Shown here one piece after another: positions 34,660 to 48,319 of a DNA stretch of 64,000 nucleotides. The stretch is from Eretmocerus hayati. Its lineage: Eukaryota; Arthropoda; Insecta; Hymenoptera; Aphelinidae. Each line of letters begins with the position of its first letter. The first letter of the stretch is position 1. A program made the position numbers and the translations under genes. The notes beneath the pieces are model-generated. The model saw only the letters and a program-made list of their open reading frames with translations, was not told the origin of the DNA and searched no databases. The stretch lies in NCBI GenBank assembly GCA_029851415.1, contig CM056742.1:50446954-50510953 (forward strand), given 5' to 3'.

Positions 34660-37600
34660 TAAGGTAAGTGTACCCAACTTGTCCCTATTGAGCAATTTTC
34701 TCAATAATTCTGGCCCATCTCAATATTTTCCAACGTATCTTGGATCATCTTAGAGATTGTCTCAAGACCTTCAGAATGAGTCGAAGTGCATTCAATTTAG
34801 ACACACTGAAGCCAAACTGAATTATCCCAAAAGGTGATCTTTGAAAGTTTGCAAAAGTGTGTACCCAACTTCCCCCCATCATTTAAAACAATGTAAATCG
34901 GCGATAAAGTGCATAAAATTGTTTTGATCCGTTTTAATCAGAATGCAGCGACATTTGTAGCTTTCAGCTGGCTCAAAACATTGTTTCCGACCTATTTTGA
35001 GGCGGTAAACACGTTCTGAGTGGTGAAAAAAGCCATATTGCAGGCCTTTCCGAGATAACCATATGGGGGCATATTCGGTACACTTCAATGTCGGACTTCT
35101 TGTTTCTCAAATCATCTCCGTGTTTTGTACATAAAATCGCTCCAAATCAGAGTTTTGTCAGTCTGTAGATCGGATTTTGAAGGTCTTGAGACAAGGAATC
35201 GAGTGCGCAAAGGGTCGAATAAAAATAAATTCGCACCGGTTTTAGTGAACGCGATTTCCTCGGTGATTTCTTAGCCGTGCAAAGACGAAAACTGGAAAAA
35301 TTACTTTAAATTTTTTAAAAAACGCAGAAATCATTCGGGGTCGATGCAAACTACTTACTTTCTCATATTTTAATACGATGCACGTGGAAAAATAAGCGAT
35401 GACCTGCGCATCTCATTGCATGATCAGCCCACACATCATTTTCATATACTTCATTCTTACCCCTGTGTGTGTGTACAAGTACGGGTCATACAAGGTTTTT
35501 CGCGCTACGGGCGGAAAACCCGATTAAGGCCGAGTTTTCCCCGCTTGAGCGGTTTACTCGAGGAAAAAGCGGGGTTTTGCGGATAACCATTCTGACGGGT
35601 GTATAAGAGGGACCGAGCTAGAACCACCTGACCAATTCTCACCGTTACATCTGACCGGCCACTCCGTGCGTCACGCCATTGACCGCGCCTGTGCGCCTCG
35701 ACTCGTTTAACGTTAGATTCACTTCACGTCACGCCGCGGTTTTGTAGAGGGTTAATTTTCACTAGTGCCGTATTTGTGGGTGTGCCATTATATGTCTTGA
35801 CTTATTACTCAGACTGTATTGTCGGTCACCGCGTCAAGTGTGTGTATAATTCCTGTGTATTTAATTCACCCCTGTACCTCCAAATCCTACGAATCGCCCA
35901 TCTCATTCGCACCCGAAGTGCCTCAGTTCAAGGTGTGCGGATCCATGCAAGTGTCGGGCACGGGAGCGCAACTGAGTGAGTGTCCAGTGTAACGCACCGC
36001 CGCACACTGGGAACATATACACATTTTTTCCGGACCATCTCTCACAACCGAACCAGGCAAGGTTTGACGAAGTGAGTTAGCTCGATGTCTTCGCCAACTC
36101 TTCCTCTTCACAGGAAAAGTTCCCAAATTAGTGACAGATCAATATTTTTCCCGTTATATTAGCGAATCTGAATAAAAATCTGCACCCGTTAGGCTCAAGT
36201 CAACTTCAAGTCGATGTAGAGACCCGAATTTTCACTCGATCGAGGTGAAATTTTGAACACTCTCCCAGTTCGATAGGGAAAAGGGGATAATGCGGTCAAA
36301 AATGGAATTATAATGATAGTCTTATCATTATAAAGTTTTCCCATTTTTTGGCCAAAATTAATCAATTTTATATGTATCGATAGAGAAAAATTTTTTCAAT
36401 GCAGAAATGTAATGGGCTAAACTTTCTGACTATTGGATGATATGATAAAAGGACTTTTAACCCTCTAAGAGAAGCCGACACAGAAGTAGTTGACTTTGCG
36501 GTTTGACTTTTAGAGGCCCATAAGACCGATACCATCGGTAAATCCCAACGGAAAATATAAGTCCGCAGCCAGGCTCGGGTCATAAACAACCCTCATAAAG
36601 CCATTATGAACTAACTCCAGCCAAATTCTGAATAATCGAAATAATCGGATTGCCCCCATTCTGATTGCGGAATCTGCTTGCTGATACCAGGCTGATCAAT
36701 TACAAACTTGAATGGGAGAAATCGGATAAGATTAACTATAAAAAATGATGATCGGCGATATCACTACAATCGATATAATCTTATCAGATATTGGCCGATT
36801 TCCTCCATTCAAGTTTCTAAATGATCGGCTTGATATCCGTAAGCATATTCCATTATCAGAGTGCGGTTAATTGAAATATTTTGATTAGTCAAAAGTTGGA
36901 TAGGAGATTCCGTAATGACTTTATGAGGGTCGTTTATTACTCAAGCCGGGACCGCATTGAGTAATAAACGACCATCATAAGGTCATTACGGAATCTCCTA
37001 TCCAATTTTTGACTAATCAAAATAATTGGATTAACCACACTCTGATAATGGAATATGCTTACTGATATCAAGCCGATCATTTAGAAACTCGAATGGTCGA
37101 AATCGGCCAATATCTGATAAGATTATATCGATTGTAGTGATATCGCCGATCATCATTTTTTATAGTTAATCTTATCCGATTTCTCCCATTCAAGTTTGTA
37201 ATTGATCAGCCTGGTATCAGCAAGCAGATTCCGCAATCAGAATGGGGGCAATTCGATTATTTCGATTATTCAGAATTTGGCTGGAATTAGTTCATAATGG
37301 CTTTATTAGGGTTGTTTATGACCCGAGCCTGGCTGCGGACTTATATTTTCCGTCGGGATTTACCGATGGTATCGGTCTTATGGGCCTCTAAAAGTCAAAC
37401 CGCAAAGTCAACTACTTCTGTGTCGGCTTCTCTTAGAGGGTTAAAAGTCCTTTTATCATATCATCCAATAGTCAGAAAGTTTAGCCCATTACATTTCTGC
37501 ATTAAAAAAATTTTTCTCTATCGATACATATAAAATTTGATTAATTTTGGCCAAAAAATGGAAAAACTTTATAATGATAAGACTATCATTATAATTCCAT

Positions 37601-38158
37601 TTTTGACCGCATCATCCCCTTTTCCCTATCGAACTGGGAGAGTGTTCAAAATTTCACCTCGATTGAGTGAAAATTCGGGTCTCTACATCGACTTGAAGTT
37701 GACTCGAGCCTAACGGGTGCAGATTTTTATTCAGATTCGCTAATATTACGGGAAAAATATTGATCTGTCACTAATTTGAGAACTTTTCCTGTGAAGAGGA
37801 AGAGTTGGCGGAGACATCGAGCTAACTCACTTCGTCAAACCTTGCCTGGTTCGGTTGTGAGAGATGGTCCGGAAAAAATTTGCATAAGTTCCCAGTGTGC
37901 GCCGTGCCAATTTATGTTAGACCGATTACAGTGTAGAGTCATCCATGTGCGATTCATTCAACTCTCGCCCTCTCTTGTCGCGACCTAAGGTGTCGTGTCA
38001 AGACTTATGAACTTAGAGTTACAGACTGTCGGTCGGTCTCGCGGTTCACACTAAATTGCCGTGAACCCCCGGCGCGGCGCAGCCTTGTCAGCGGGTAGGT
38101 CAACGAATGCCCATTCCTGAGATCGGCATATGAGGGCAAGTTGGGTACACTTACCTTA
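34660..38158. mobile_element. AGGTAAGTG-family element, copy 1, TA duplication
   Basis: AGGTAAGTGTACCCAACTTG begins at 34662 and its complement ends at 38156, with TA on each side. Internal copies of the terminal core (TGTACCCAACTT at about 34860 and its complement near 35075) act as subterminal repeats. The copy is expanded to 3.5 kb, mainly by the Transib-like palindrome at 36.0-37.9 kb. A second copy with the same termini is at 54843-56240 and a short one at 62.28-62.53 kb. TA duplication fits the Tc1/mariner type, but no transposase is visible. Confidence 0.8.
35998..37904. mobile_element. Transib-like near-perfect palindrome with 5-bp CGCCG duplication
   Basis: CACACTGGGAAC starts at 36003 and its complement ends at 37899. 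CGCCG flanks both sides (35998-36002 and 37900-37904). A GC-rich 5-bp duplication and a CAC-starting terminus are typical of Transib, whose ends resemble the RAG heptamer. The whole 1.9 kb is two arms of about 940 bp meeting at 36951, with about 95 percent identity by eye and almost no loop. Mirror-image open frames (36589-36368 minus and 37297-37533 plus) are copies of the same arm sequence, not genes. Confidence 0.7.
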
Positions 38159-39718
38159 ATTCAAAACTCTAATTTTTTTCAACAAGCTCCGCGTGGATAA
38201 CTTTCATTCCAATAAGATGTCGTCCTCTACAGTATATTTGAAGTTGATTTGAAGACATAATGATAACGATGAGAATTCATATCTCAGTGTATTGCAAAGC
38301 CAAATGCAATTCGACAGCTTTGATCATATATACCTAATCAGTAAACGCTCAACAGAGGAAGTAAGGAGTTGTTGGAAGCGCTCTCTTGCACTAGGCAATT
38401 ACACGGTCAGTGATGAACTCGTGCAAAATTCGGCACTACGATACTTGTCCAAAATTGTTGGTCTCGCGGTTGCGCTTTAATCTGAGCGTGCAATCGGAGA
38501 GGAAATCGTCTTTATCCATGTTTCTGCATCATCAAGTACGTGAGAATAGGGAGAAAAAATTAAGCAGAGGAGAGCGTTGACGTCGTGGTCATCCATAGAG
38601 ATATAATACCATGGTCATCGCGAAAAAGTTGCGATTTCGTCATGCCTGCGCAAGGATTCAGCAAACGGACGCTATACGAAATGCAAGGCGACCCGAGCGC
38701 GCGCTCCTGGCCACGTTTTGTGCATATCTTCGGTGCAAATGAGGAGAAAGGCGACAAGCGAGGCTAGTGAGTTCTGCGGTGCATTGCATGGACATTATAA
38801 TGGCCTGACGCTGTGCCGTGCTTGCGAGCAACGGACCTGCATCCGAGCCTGCATCTCTCTCCTGCCCTCGACTCTCGCATCGTCTCTTGCGTCGCGCAGC
38901 CACCGCACGTTGCGCCCTGTCATGAAAGACGCGATCGCGGTACGGCGCGGAAAGTAATGAAAAGAGATCCCGAGCCGAAAGAGAGCGGTTCGATCACGCT
39001 GCACTCATCGCGATTCGGCCCCATTGCAGCGAGCAGAATTCGGCAAAATCACTTTTCTGTGTCTTCTCTTTCGCACTGCGCACTCATTGTCCCCGTCGTC
39101 GTCGTCGTTCGTCCGCCCCCTCAAAGTACGTCAGGACAGGTATAAAGGCAGAGTTTGGTCCCCAGTGCGAATCTCCTTTTTGTATCTCCCTTGTCGCACG
39201 CTCTTCTTTTCTCTCGTCAGGCGTCTATCCTAACTCGCTTTCTCTCTTCCCTTTTCGCGACGACCCCCAAATGTGGAAGATCCAAGACGCTACTTAGCAT
39301 TCGTTCTCGGCAATTTTACCTCAATCTTCACTGCAACAGCAGTACCGCACAGTGAAATAATTCTAGTGAAATAATAAGGAGACCCTTCCCAGGTCTGTCT
39401 CTAATGCGAGGACTCTCCTCGGTGCTTTCTGACTTCAATCTAGCTAAATCGAAAACCTGACGCTATTCTGCGACAAAAAAATTGAATATACAATGTTCGA
39501 GTTGTGCGTTTGCACTCCACTTTTGATGTTGGACTCAAAAACTGATTTATCATTGATTTTACACACCCTACTCGACTATCGCCTCAGTTTATACAATCCT
39601 TTGTTTATTCATAGAGCAATAAACTGGTATCTATCTATCTATCTATCCTCATGATTTGACGCATCATAGCTGGAAGTGCTGTTCACATTTTTATGAATTT
39701 TCCCTTGATAGTCCAGTC
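38159..39718. other. CpG-rich region followed by a simple-repeat tail
   Basis: 38560-39360 is CpG-rich with overlapping open frames on both strands, none recognisable. TATAAAGG at 39141 could be a TATA box but has no initiator at the right distance. AATAAA at about 39618 is followed by a (TATC)n run (about 39631-39650), which could be a transcript 3' end or the simple-repeat tail of a retroposon. No coding sequence was found. Confidence 0.35.
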
Positions 39719-41490
39719 CGCCACGGCCGATTCGTTGGTCCAAAGGAGTAAAGTTTTAAATTTCACATATTATGTAGATCACAACTAAAACCGAACGATC
39801 CCAAATATGTAGACACGTAACCCGCACCGTTTTCGAGAAAATTGATTATTTATTAACAATTTTGCAAACAGGACATGTCCATCGGGGTAAAGTGGGGAGT
39901 CGACGGATTATGAAACTTAAAGATGAGTAGAATGCTGGGTTAAATATGTAGACAGATCGGTTGATAACTCTAGGATGTAGACAGGGGTCAAAGGTCAATT
40001 TTCCACGTTTTTTAGTTCAAAAAATCAGTAAATTGCTATAACTTTGAATCCGTGCCATTTAGCAGAATTTTGCATGAATGCTTTTTTGTCGATCTTTAAA
40101 AGATCTATAAAATGTGTTGTATTGATCATTGCTCAGAAACCCACTGTTTCTGAGATATGAGCAATAACAGGTTCAGAGAACAGAAAATTCCCGAATCCAA
40201 TTTGGTATCCAGGCACTGACCAGATTTTTTCATGAAAACTGTTTCAAAGACCCTCCAAAAGTTGATGGAATGGATAAGAATGATTCCTTTCCAGATATTC
40301 ACGGTTTCTGAGATATGTGCAATTGTTTTTCTGAGCACAAAAATTATTTGATTCCAATTTCGAAAACGAGTAGTCAAACGGAATCTCGTATTCTAACTTT
40401 ATGGGAAAGCCTACTCAAGTTGGCAAAGTACATACATGATATTGATTACTGCTCAGAAATTGGAAAGATCTCAAATATTCTGTAGATCATCCAATAATTC
40501 AGCTGTAAGTAAATCATGCAGTCATCTCTACGGGTTAGTATCAGTAACAGGTCCGAATAAGCTCACCGTCTATTTTCACTTTTATTTAAAATGTGGAATG
40601 TTCAACTCCGTCTGAAGGATATAATCTTCAGCTCCACAGGTGCTGTTGAGTATTTGATGGGGATTATTTCACCTAACTTTATCTTGTTTAAATGACAACC
40701 AAACTGGCTAATAGTATTACGTTTTATTATTCAGTTTGTTTTACCAGTTCTGAGCGCTGGTCAGTATAACTCATTCCTCAGACCAAGGATCTTTAAAAAA
40801 GTATTCTTGCAAACATCTGTTCAACTACATAGATTCCGAGTTATGATCGACAAATTCGCGTTGCCAAAATTAAATTTGCCCGTACCTCAGAAACAATAGG
40901 TTTCCGAGCGAGGGTCAATATAACAAATTTTGCAGATTTTTTAATCATCTTTGAAAAAGTATTCATGCAAAATTCTGTTGAACTCCATGAATTCCAAATT
41001 ATGATCGAAAATGTTGCACTGCCAAGACTTATATGGCTCATATCTCAGAAACACTAGGTTTCTGAGCAATGATCTATATAACAAATTTTATAGATCTTTT
41101 AAAGATCTACAAAAAAGCATTCATACAAAATTCCACTAAATGGCACGGATTCAAAGTTATAAGCGATTTACTGATTTTTTGAACTAAAAAACGTGGAAAA
41201 TTGACCTTTGACCCCTGTCTACATCCTAGAGTTATCAACCGATCTGTCTACATATTTAACCCAGCATTCTACTCATCTTTAAGTTTCATAATCCGTTGAC
41301 TCCCCACTTTACCTCGATGGACATGTCCCGTTTGCAAAATTGTTAATACATAATCAATTTTCTCGAAAACGGTGCGGGTTACGTGTCTACACATTTGGGA
41401 TCGTTCGATTTTAGTTGTGATCTACATAATATGTGAAATTCAAAACTTTACCCCTTTGAACCAACGAATCGGCCGTGGCGCACTGGACTA
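39719..41490. mobile_element. foldback with GTCCAGTCCGCCACGGCC ends and TA duplication
   Basis: GTCCAGTCCGCCACGGCCGA starts at 39721 and its complement ends at 41488, with TA outside both. Arms of about 500 bp share ACATATTATGTAGATCACAA and TAAAGTGGGGAGTCGACGGA. The interior holds diverged repeats of about 150-165 bp marked by GCTCAGAAAC....GAGATATGAGCAA. A relative lies at 54418-57905 and carries the nested insertions. Confidence 0.8.
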
Positions 41491-43134
41491 TGAGTAACGC
41501 ATACTCCAAAACATCCAATCATTTCAGGCAGGAATACGAGACTGAACATGAGATCATTATTAACAAGCAAAGCATTCACTCTCGATTAATTTATTCGGTT
41601 ATGATTTGGTCTGGTATGTACAGGACGAGGATTCTGCGGAAGAAGTAGCATAATTAATTCAAATTAAAAAGATGATGTATTTGAACAGCTTGGAATATGA
41701 GATGCATCACTGAAAAGTGAAAATTGAGACGTCCAGAGTATGACGGTCTTCGTTTTTCGATTCGGCGCATGCACAGGTTCAATATTGATGCGCTCGCACG
41801 CACGGAAGAAGAACGAGAAAAGTACAGCACTGCATATGCACGAGAAGGGCTGCACGGAGATGGTCGATCGGTGGGCGCAATGACTATTCAGAGTCTTGCT
41901 CTTGAGAAATATGAATGGCCCGAGGCAGATAGGAATCTCGCTCTCTTTTACCTGCGAATGACTTTAGAAAACACAAACTTCTGAAAGAAACACCTGCCTC
42001 AAAATGTAGATGCTTCAAGGCTGTCCGGTCGCAGTGTGTACTGGTAGCTCCCAGCTCAGGTCTCAGGTTACACATATTGTCCTCCTGCGCGAGGAGACAT
42101 ACTCACACGCGCTCGACTTCGTTTGTAACTAGATCAGGGTGTTTCAAAGTATTATCCTGGGATCCTGCTGAATGTATCACCCCATACGTGGTACTCTCGT
42201 GGCAATGTGATTCCAGCAGCAAGCAAGACCCGTGAGTCAGACACTTTGACTTTTGGGTGTCGATCGAGCGAGCGATCGAGACTATGGGCGTGATGGAAAA
42301 ATCGCGGTGGACTGAGATAATGGAACGTTAGAGTGTTAAAAATATCGCGTGCAACTCCATTTCAACACAAAATAATTCCATATTTGCCCCTCACACCAAG
42401 GGCGTAGATATCTCGAAACTGTATATACTTATATTCTCGATGTGAATGTAGTCAAAGTGTGAGCGATCACGATCACATACAACGCAACGCACTCTCAGAA
42501 CATTTTTATCGGACGATAATAATATAAAAAAACATCTTAACGACCGCTTGTCTGAGCCAAAGTAGAACTCTAATCACGATTTACTGCTACTGGGTGACGC
42601 TTCGTGACGTCTTCGTACGGGTGTGACCCATTTTCATTGCGAACAAAAACTGAGAAACTCGAATACTTTGTCCAAAATCCAAAGTGAAATATGAATCTCG
42701 CACAGTGCCTGGTCTAATTTGTGTGTGTAATGCATCCTAAAACTGTCAATGCGATGAACAAAAATCTCGCAGAAATCTGTCAAGTATAAGAACAAACGAT
42801 GATATGAGATTGCACGAGAATATCAAACTAAATTTTTTTAAGCCCAATCGTTCCTCAGGCTTCCACGCATTTAACTGACAATTGAATTACACCTATGGCC
42901 CTTGCAGCCCTTGTAGTAACTACTTTGCAGAAAAATGGTTAGGGGAATTGAGTAGGATGATTCGACGAGACCGCGTTCGTCTTTTTATTTTTCATAACGA
43001 GTGCGTACACTTTCAAACATATAGAAAAAGTCCAGTCTGGATCCAATAAGGTATAGATTGAAACTAGCCGACGAGGGTAGAATTCATAATAGTTGGCCAA
43101 AATTTGTCCGGTCGGATCCCGCGCAACGGGTTAT
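41491..43134. other. unassigned sequence
   Basis: No supported gene. A small palindrome, CGATCGAGCGAGCGATCG, lies near 42259-42276. Confidence 0.4.
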
Positions 43135-43138
43135 CTAT

Positions 43139-43312
43139 GTGATGAAAGATGGGGGATGAGAGTTGAGAGATAGTAGATGGAAGTTGGGAGGTGAGAGATG
43201 GGAGTTGGGGGTATGAGATGAGGGTTGGGAGTTGGCAGTTAAGAGATGGGAGACGGGAGGTGAGTGTTGGGAGATGGAAGATGGGAGATGAGAGTCAGGA
43301 ATGGTAATGGGA
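43139..43312 (+). repeat. 7-bp polypurine minisatellite
   Basis: About 24 units of GGGAGAT / GGGAGTT / GAGAGAT run with a strict 7-bp register and almost no pyrimidine other than T at the unit ends. Long purine strands can form triplex (H-DNA). A minus-strand open frame here (43380-43135) is a by-product. Confidence 0.85.
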
Positions 43313-44800
43313 ACAAGAGTGTCGATATTTTCGGTATCATAAGTTGATTGCGTACCTGAAATCATATCAGATATCAGCATATATGTAATTTAGCCAAAAA
43401 TCATCTTCGCAATCTTTTGGAGAAACATTTTTTTGAGCCCTCGAATCGATCGGCAATTATAATTTTTAACAATCATTATTGTACCACTTTTGTGGTTCAA
43501 TAATCACCTAATGTGGTTCACCCTACCTAAAGGAACCGAGTCGGCTCAGCTGTCTCAAATCGCCGACTCGGCTCCACAACTCTCTTTTTCTCAGATTTTC
43601 TTCCTTAAGCGCAACTGAAAGATCCAGTGTATGGACAAAAAATTTTATTAATAACGATCGACCAGGAGAAAAGAGAAAAAAACAAACACGGATACTTTCA
43701 CTGTTATAGGGAATATTTGCCGGCACCGGAAAGTCCAACACCTTACGCCCGTGGCCAGCAAGGAAGATTGGAGAATGGATTGTAAAAGGCCTTCTTGAAG
43801 TGCGGGTCACCATATGTAGCTATTAGTATATAAGACGTTTCAATGCTCATCCGCTCATCCGCTCACAATCTCTGGCGTTGTCTCGAATATACCGTGGTGG
43901 GTTTCAAACTTATCGCTTCTTTGATTTACATGAATTTTCGTCTGAATATCATTCCTTCTCCGAATAGGACTAATAATGTTGTAATTGGTTCGCTGTGTTT
44001 AGCTCGTGTGCTAGGGCAATTCATTTCACCAGCTAAACAAATGAGTCTTTGGCGCCTGAAATAAGCCTGCGAGATCAGGGCAAATATGATTTTTCATCAT
44101 GAGAACTCTGAAATTACGTTTAAAAGTGGCGTTGGGAGAATTATGAAAAATCCTTATGCAGTCTCAAAAGCAACTTAGGTTGTTTCAGACAGCATAGAAT
44201 CAGTCGACAGCACTTTGAGATCGGCTGAGTTCTCCGATTTTTTAGATTTACCTGTGTTTTAGAACTCATTCTACATCCTATGGAGCGAGTAGAACGCAAT
44301 ATCTAGAACGACCAGAATCTATCACAAGCATTTTATATTTTAAGTTTTCATAGAATGTTCAAATATGTATGATGCCTCATCCTAGAAGTATCCTCTGTTG
44401 CTTAGAAAAAATAATAATTATTATTTGCGGCAAATATGAAATATTATCATACGAACTTCATGAAAAACCTTTTGTCAATACCATCAATTGATCATTACTC
44501 ACCATCCCATTGATATCATTCACGAGTTGCGGAAGCGTTTTAGGGGTATTTTTTTCATCGGACACATTAACAAGCTGAAAGAGCAGTAGCGAGAGAGGCG
44601 ATAGTGCTATAATACATATTATTATTCAACAGATGATTAACATCAGTTCTCTCGAAGATCTCAAATCACCTGAGATGCTTCAAATGTATTAGTTGAGCAA
44701 TATGAGCCGTACATACTTGCGAGAGAATATCGAGAATCGATTCGGTCACATAAGCTGTTGCAATTGTTTCGCTACCCGACGCATCAGTTACGTATTCTCT
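43313..44800. other. mostly unassigned; one hairpin module relative
   Basis: 44078-44150 (TTTTTCATCATGAGAACTC ... GGGAGAATTATGAAAAAT) is a diverged copy of the second hairpin of the element at 23.6 kb. TATATAAG at about 43828 could be a TATA box, but nothing supports a gene. Confidence 0.4.
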
Positions 44801-45360
44801 CGATCACTTATTTGCATACTCGACGGCGCGGCGGCGCGGATGTTGTATACTCGTGACAGCGACGACGACGGGGGTGCGGCGCCTTTTATCGTTTCTCTCA
44901 CGGCGTACAGTGCAAGCAGGCCTTCTGACGCTCGCGAGCGCTACCGTGCCCGCGTTGCATCGCTTGCATATATAATAAATTCGGCATCTATGTGTGGCTT
45001 GCATCAGAGAGTCAGCGATTCGAGTCTCGTTGCCACCCTGGGCGACCCCTCCCCCTTCGCTGCCTCTACCCCGTTCCACTATTTCGCGGTGATTCTGCTC
45101 CCTCGGATCGCAGTAGTGGCGCGCTGGGCAGGCTCTCTCATTTTCTATACTCTTATTCGTTTGTTCACCGCGCTCTGATACCTCATTACAGCGACAGATT
45201 CGAGGATAAGCGGGCTCTTCTTGGAATTGCACAATGCACTGATCCCGGCCCAGCTCTCGTCCATAGCTACATGCTGTATGCACTGCAGCTACGCTACCAT
45301 ATAGCGCTCGCTGACTCCCGCTCACAATCAACCTTGCAACCTACGATCCCAAAGAGAATT
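44801..45360. other. CpG-rich segment, possible regulatory region
   Basis: The octamer ATTTGCAT lies at about 44809 and TATATAATAA at 44969. Frames of 161, 175 and 126 codons overlap on both strands with no recognisable domain. I treat the segment as possible regulatory DNA. Confidence 0.3.
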
Positions 45361-45410
45361 CTGCGATACTAGCTTGCAACTATGTTGGTTATTGGGCTTA
45401 AAAGATGCTG

Positions 45411-45413
<3 letters not shown>

Positions 45414-45450
<37 letters not shown>
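45414..45450 (+). repeat. (TC)n microsatellite
   Basis: About 18 uninterrupted TC units. Confidence 0.95.
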
Positions 45451-45453
<3 letters not shown>

Positions 45454-48318
45454 CTTTTGTCAATGGCTAGTAGGATAATAATCGGAAAAATCCACCCAGT
45501 CAGAATTAATTGGCTCATGTGATGCATTCAAGAACGCATTCCATGGTTTTTCACATCATGAATTTTCAGTCGAGGAACTTTATACTTTTGATCTTTGCCA
45601 ACGACCGATAAAGTCGATTATAATTCTCTTAGATTGTGAATTGAGTTGATCAAAGAGTGAACTGAATTCTCACCCAGGAATAGGCTATGATCCTATTCAA
45701 AAGCTACCCTACAATTTGGATTTACACAATAAACTTACCTCCGAAGATTCTGTCGTATGATTGTTAAGTGCGTCTCTTTGGGGTTAGACATTTTGTTAAT
45801 ATTAGTTGCGTACTGGTTGGATGCTGGATGGGAATTATTATAATTCTGACGCAGATTGTTTCGTTATTTTTCTTGAACATCTATTTTTCAGATTTATTGT
45901 CTAGTACCACTTCAAAAACGTCAATAACATGCACAAAAGATTTGAAATTGAACGCAAAAGTTGTGTTGTAATAGTTTAGACGTGGATGGTTTTGTCGACC
46001 TTCCTGTAGTTAAAAAATTCCAATTACATGCACCGCCAAAATTGTTCGTTCGAACGGCAACGCTCTTAATTCTCTATTCGTTTGGCAATCTTTTGCTCCC
46101 TCAACCTTTCGGCAAATTTGTTCATCCACGCTTGTTTTCCATCTGTACTTTTTTTAGCATTGAGTATTAAACCGTAGTTGCCGATCATATTGCTCAACCT
46201 TTTCCAAGAAGTGTGTTTCGGAATACACGAAAATTATCTCTATAGTACAGTGCCACAATAATTTGGTGTCGGAGGAGGGCATTCGGATCATTTCCACAAA
46301 TTCTATTTCAAGTAATGCGAGTTACTCTTCTCCAAATAAAACGTGATTATGCCCAGGAGTGTGATGAGGTTGCTCACGTATTTCACTCAAAATTAAAGGC
46401 CGGTGAAAAGTTGCGCGATCATTAGGGCCCACTTCGGCTAGGCTCATCTAATGATACACTGCGCTCAAAATCGAGGGACACGGGGAGCCATGTTCAATTC
46501 ACAAGAAAAAACCGGACCAGCCGGATACGCAGCGCGAAGAACTCGAAAGAAATAATGTTTGCCGAGAATCATTTCGAGGTTACAATGTAAACGGCAACAC
46601 GTCCTCATTAGATTCTGATAATAACAACGATGTGGTAGCGTTATGGGTCATTAGCTCGCTACCTCCTCTGAAAATTTCTTCATCTTTCTTTTCGGCTTCA
46701 TTACTGTTTCTTCGACTGTACAATTTTTATTCAGGCGCCAGCTCTATAACTCACAATTATCTTTTTGGACGTCGGGAATAGTCGAAATTGAACCTCTGAT
46801 GGTAGACATTCTCAGGCAACCGGAAACAAATCTTCTAAACCGTTCTATCTAACGTTTCATAATAATTTGTAGATGTAGGTAACAATGAATTTATTGGCCT
46901 TTCCTGCTAAAAGTGCACAATGCACGTCAGTGCAACTTTTTAACCGGTGTATCACGGTCCTCGTCAGGCTAAAAAGTAAATAACATATTGTATATCACGC
47001 AACATCACAGATGAATCATATGAAGGATAATTAAAATAACAATAAATATCATCCAAAATTCAGTCAAAATGCGGAGAAATCAGCTCACATTCATCTTTGG
47101 TTATGAGGAATCGTCGATTTTTATTGGTAACAGGGTGAATTATGTATAAACATGTGTACATCGCTAGTAAGATAAAATTTTTTTAGTTCTATGGACTTGT
47201 TTTCGATCAATTGGTGAAAAGAAGATTTACTTGGATAGTGCACTGATTAATATGAATGAGTCCTTGATTCCTCAGATCCTGAAGAACAAGATCGAACAAA
47301 CGATCTTGTGAGCCACCGATGTTGCCGTGGCTCAAACCGAGGATGGACTGGGAAATCCAGAGCGATCATTCAATCAATAGTTATTTACGATACAAAGGAT
47401 CTGAGAGCTTCATTATTACACGGCGTGAAGTTGGTGCCCGAGTGCTTCCGGCAGGATGACCGTGAGGGTACCTAGAAATTGATCGCAGAGCAATTTGTTT
47501 GTACTGATCAACTTTCGACTTTCCCGATTTTTCGACGCAGTGTGTACCGTAGAACCTATAAGCTAAGTTGGAAAAAATCAACTTCCTTCAAGTGTGTACA
47601 ATTTATGTATCGGAGTACCATAGGCATTTGATAAAGTTTTGCCGTGCGGTAGTTTAAGTCAAACTGCTTCAATAACAAAAGGAGAGGGGCAATAGAAGCT
47701 GGTTCAGTAGCAAAAGGACGAAAAGAAGCACAGATGAAAATCACGAGGGTTTGCGAGCGACTTGAGGAACACTTTCGTACTTCGAATGAAAAGAATGAAA
47801 CGAATGAGTGAGAAGAGCTCCAGGAAGGTCTAATTGTGAAAGGATCGAGGCCTTATTACCGAGGCTAAAATCACAGGGTGTGCTCACTCATGTTCGCTTT
47901 GCCTTGAAGAGAGTTTCTTGTCCCGCTTTCGCCATATATTTTTGGAGTCACCCTGCACATTAAGCTTCGATACGAATCATGTACTTGTTCTCATTTTATA
48001 CAGAGTCATTGCAGGACTTATTACAGGGCCAGTGCAAAGAATTTTGTTTTCAAGAAGGTTGAAATATGAATATTGTCGTGACGGAATTGTCAGATTTTTC
48101 CATAACGATAGTTCAGGTACTAACGGAATAGCAATTGCGAACGAAAAGACGGGACAAACTTTGAGACTTAGGAATTGTTGGTCGTCTCTCTGGCAGATGA
48201 GTGGTTAACTTGATGATTGTGATACATAGACCATGTCGATGATACGTGATTGGCATGATTAATACTAGCTAGTTTCTTGGAATAATACATCCTTTTTGAA
48301 TATTTTTTCAACCTTTAT
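45451..48318. other. unassigned sequence
   Basis: Short overlapping open frames only. A hairpin, AAGATCG...CGATCTT, lies at about 47288-47308. Confidence 0.4.
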
Positions 48319-48319
48319 A

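Noticed and set aside
36368..37533. Two near-identical 73 and 78 codon proteins on opposite strands
   Set aside because: They are the two arms of the Transib-like palindrome read in opposite directions.
39135..39170. TATA-box promoter at TATAAAGG
   Set aside because: The nearest initiator-like CCAGTG lies only about 23 bp downstream and no exon follows. The motif alone is insufficient.
44693..45372. Frames of 161, 175 (minus) and 126 codons
   Set aside because: Same situation: three mutually overlapping frames in a CpG-rich stretch with no recognisable protein.
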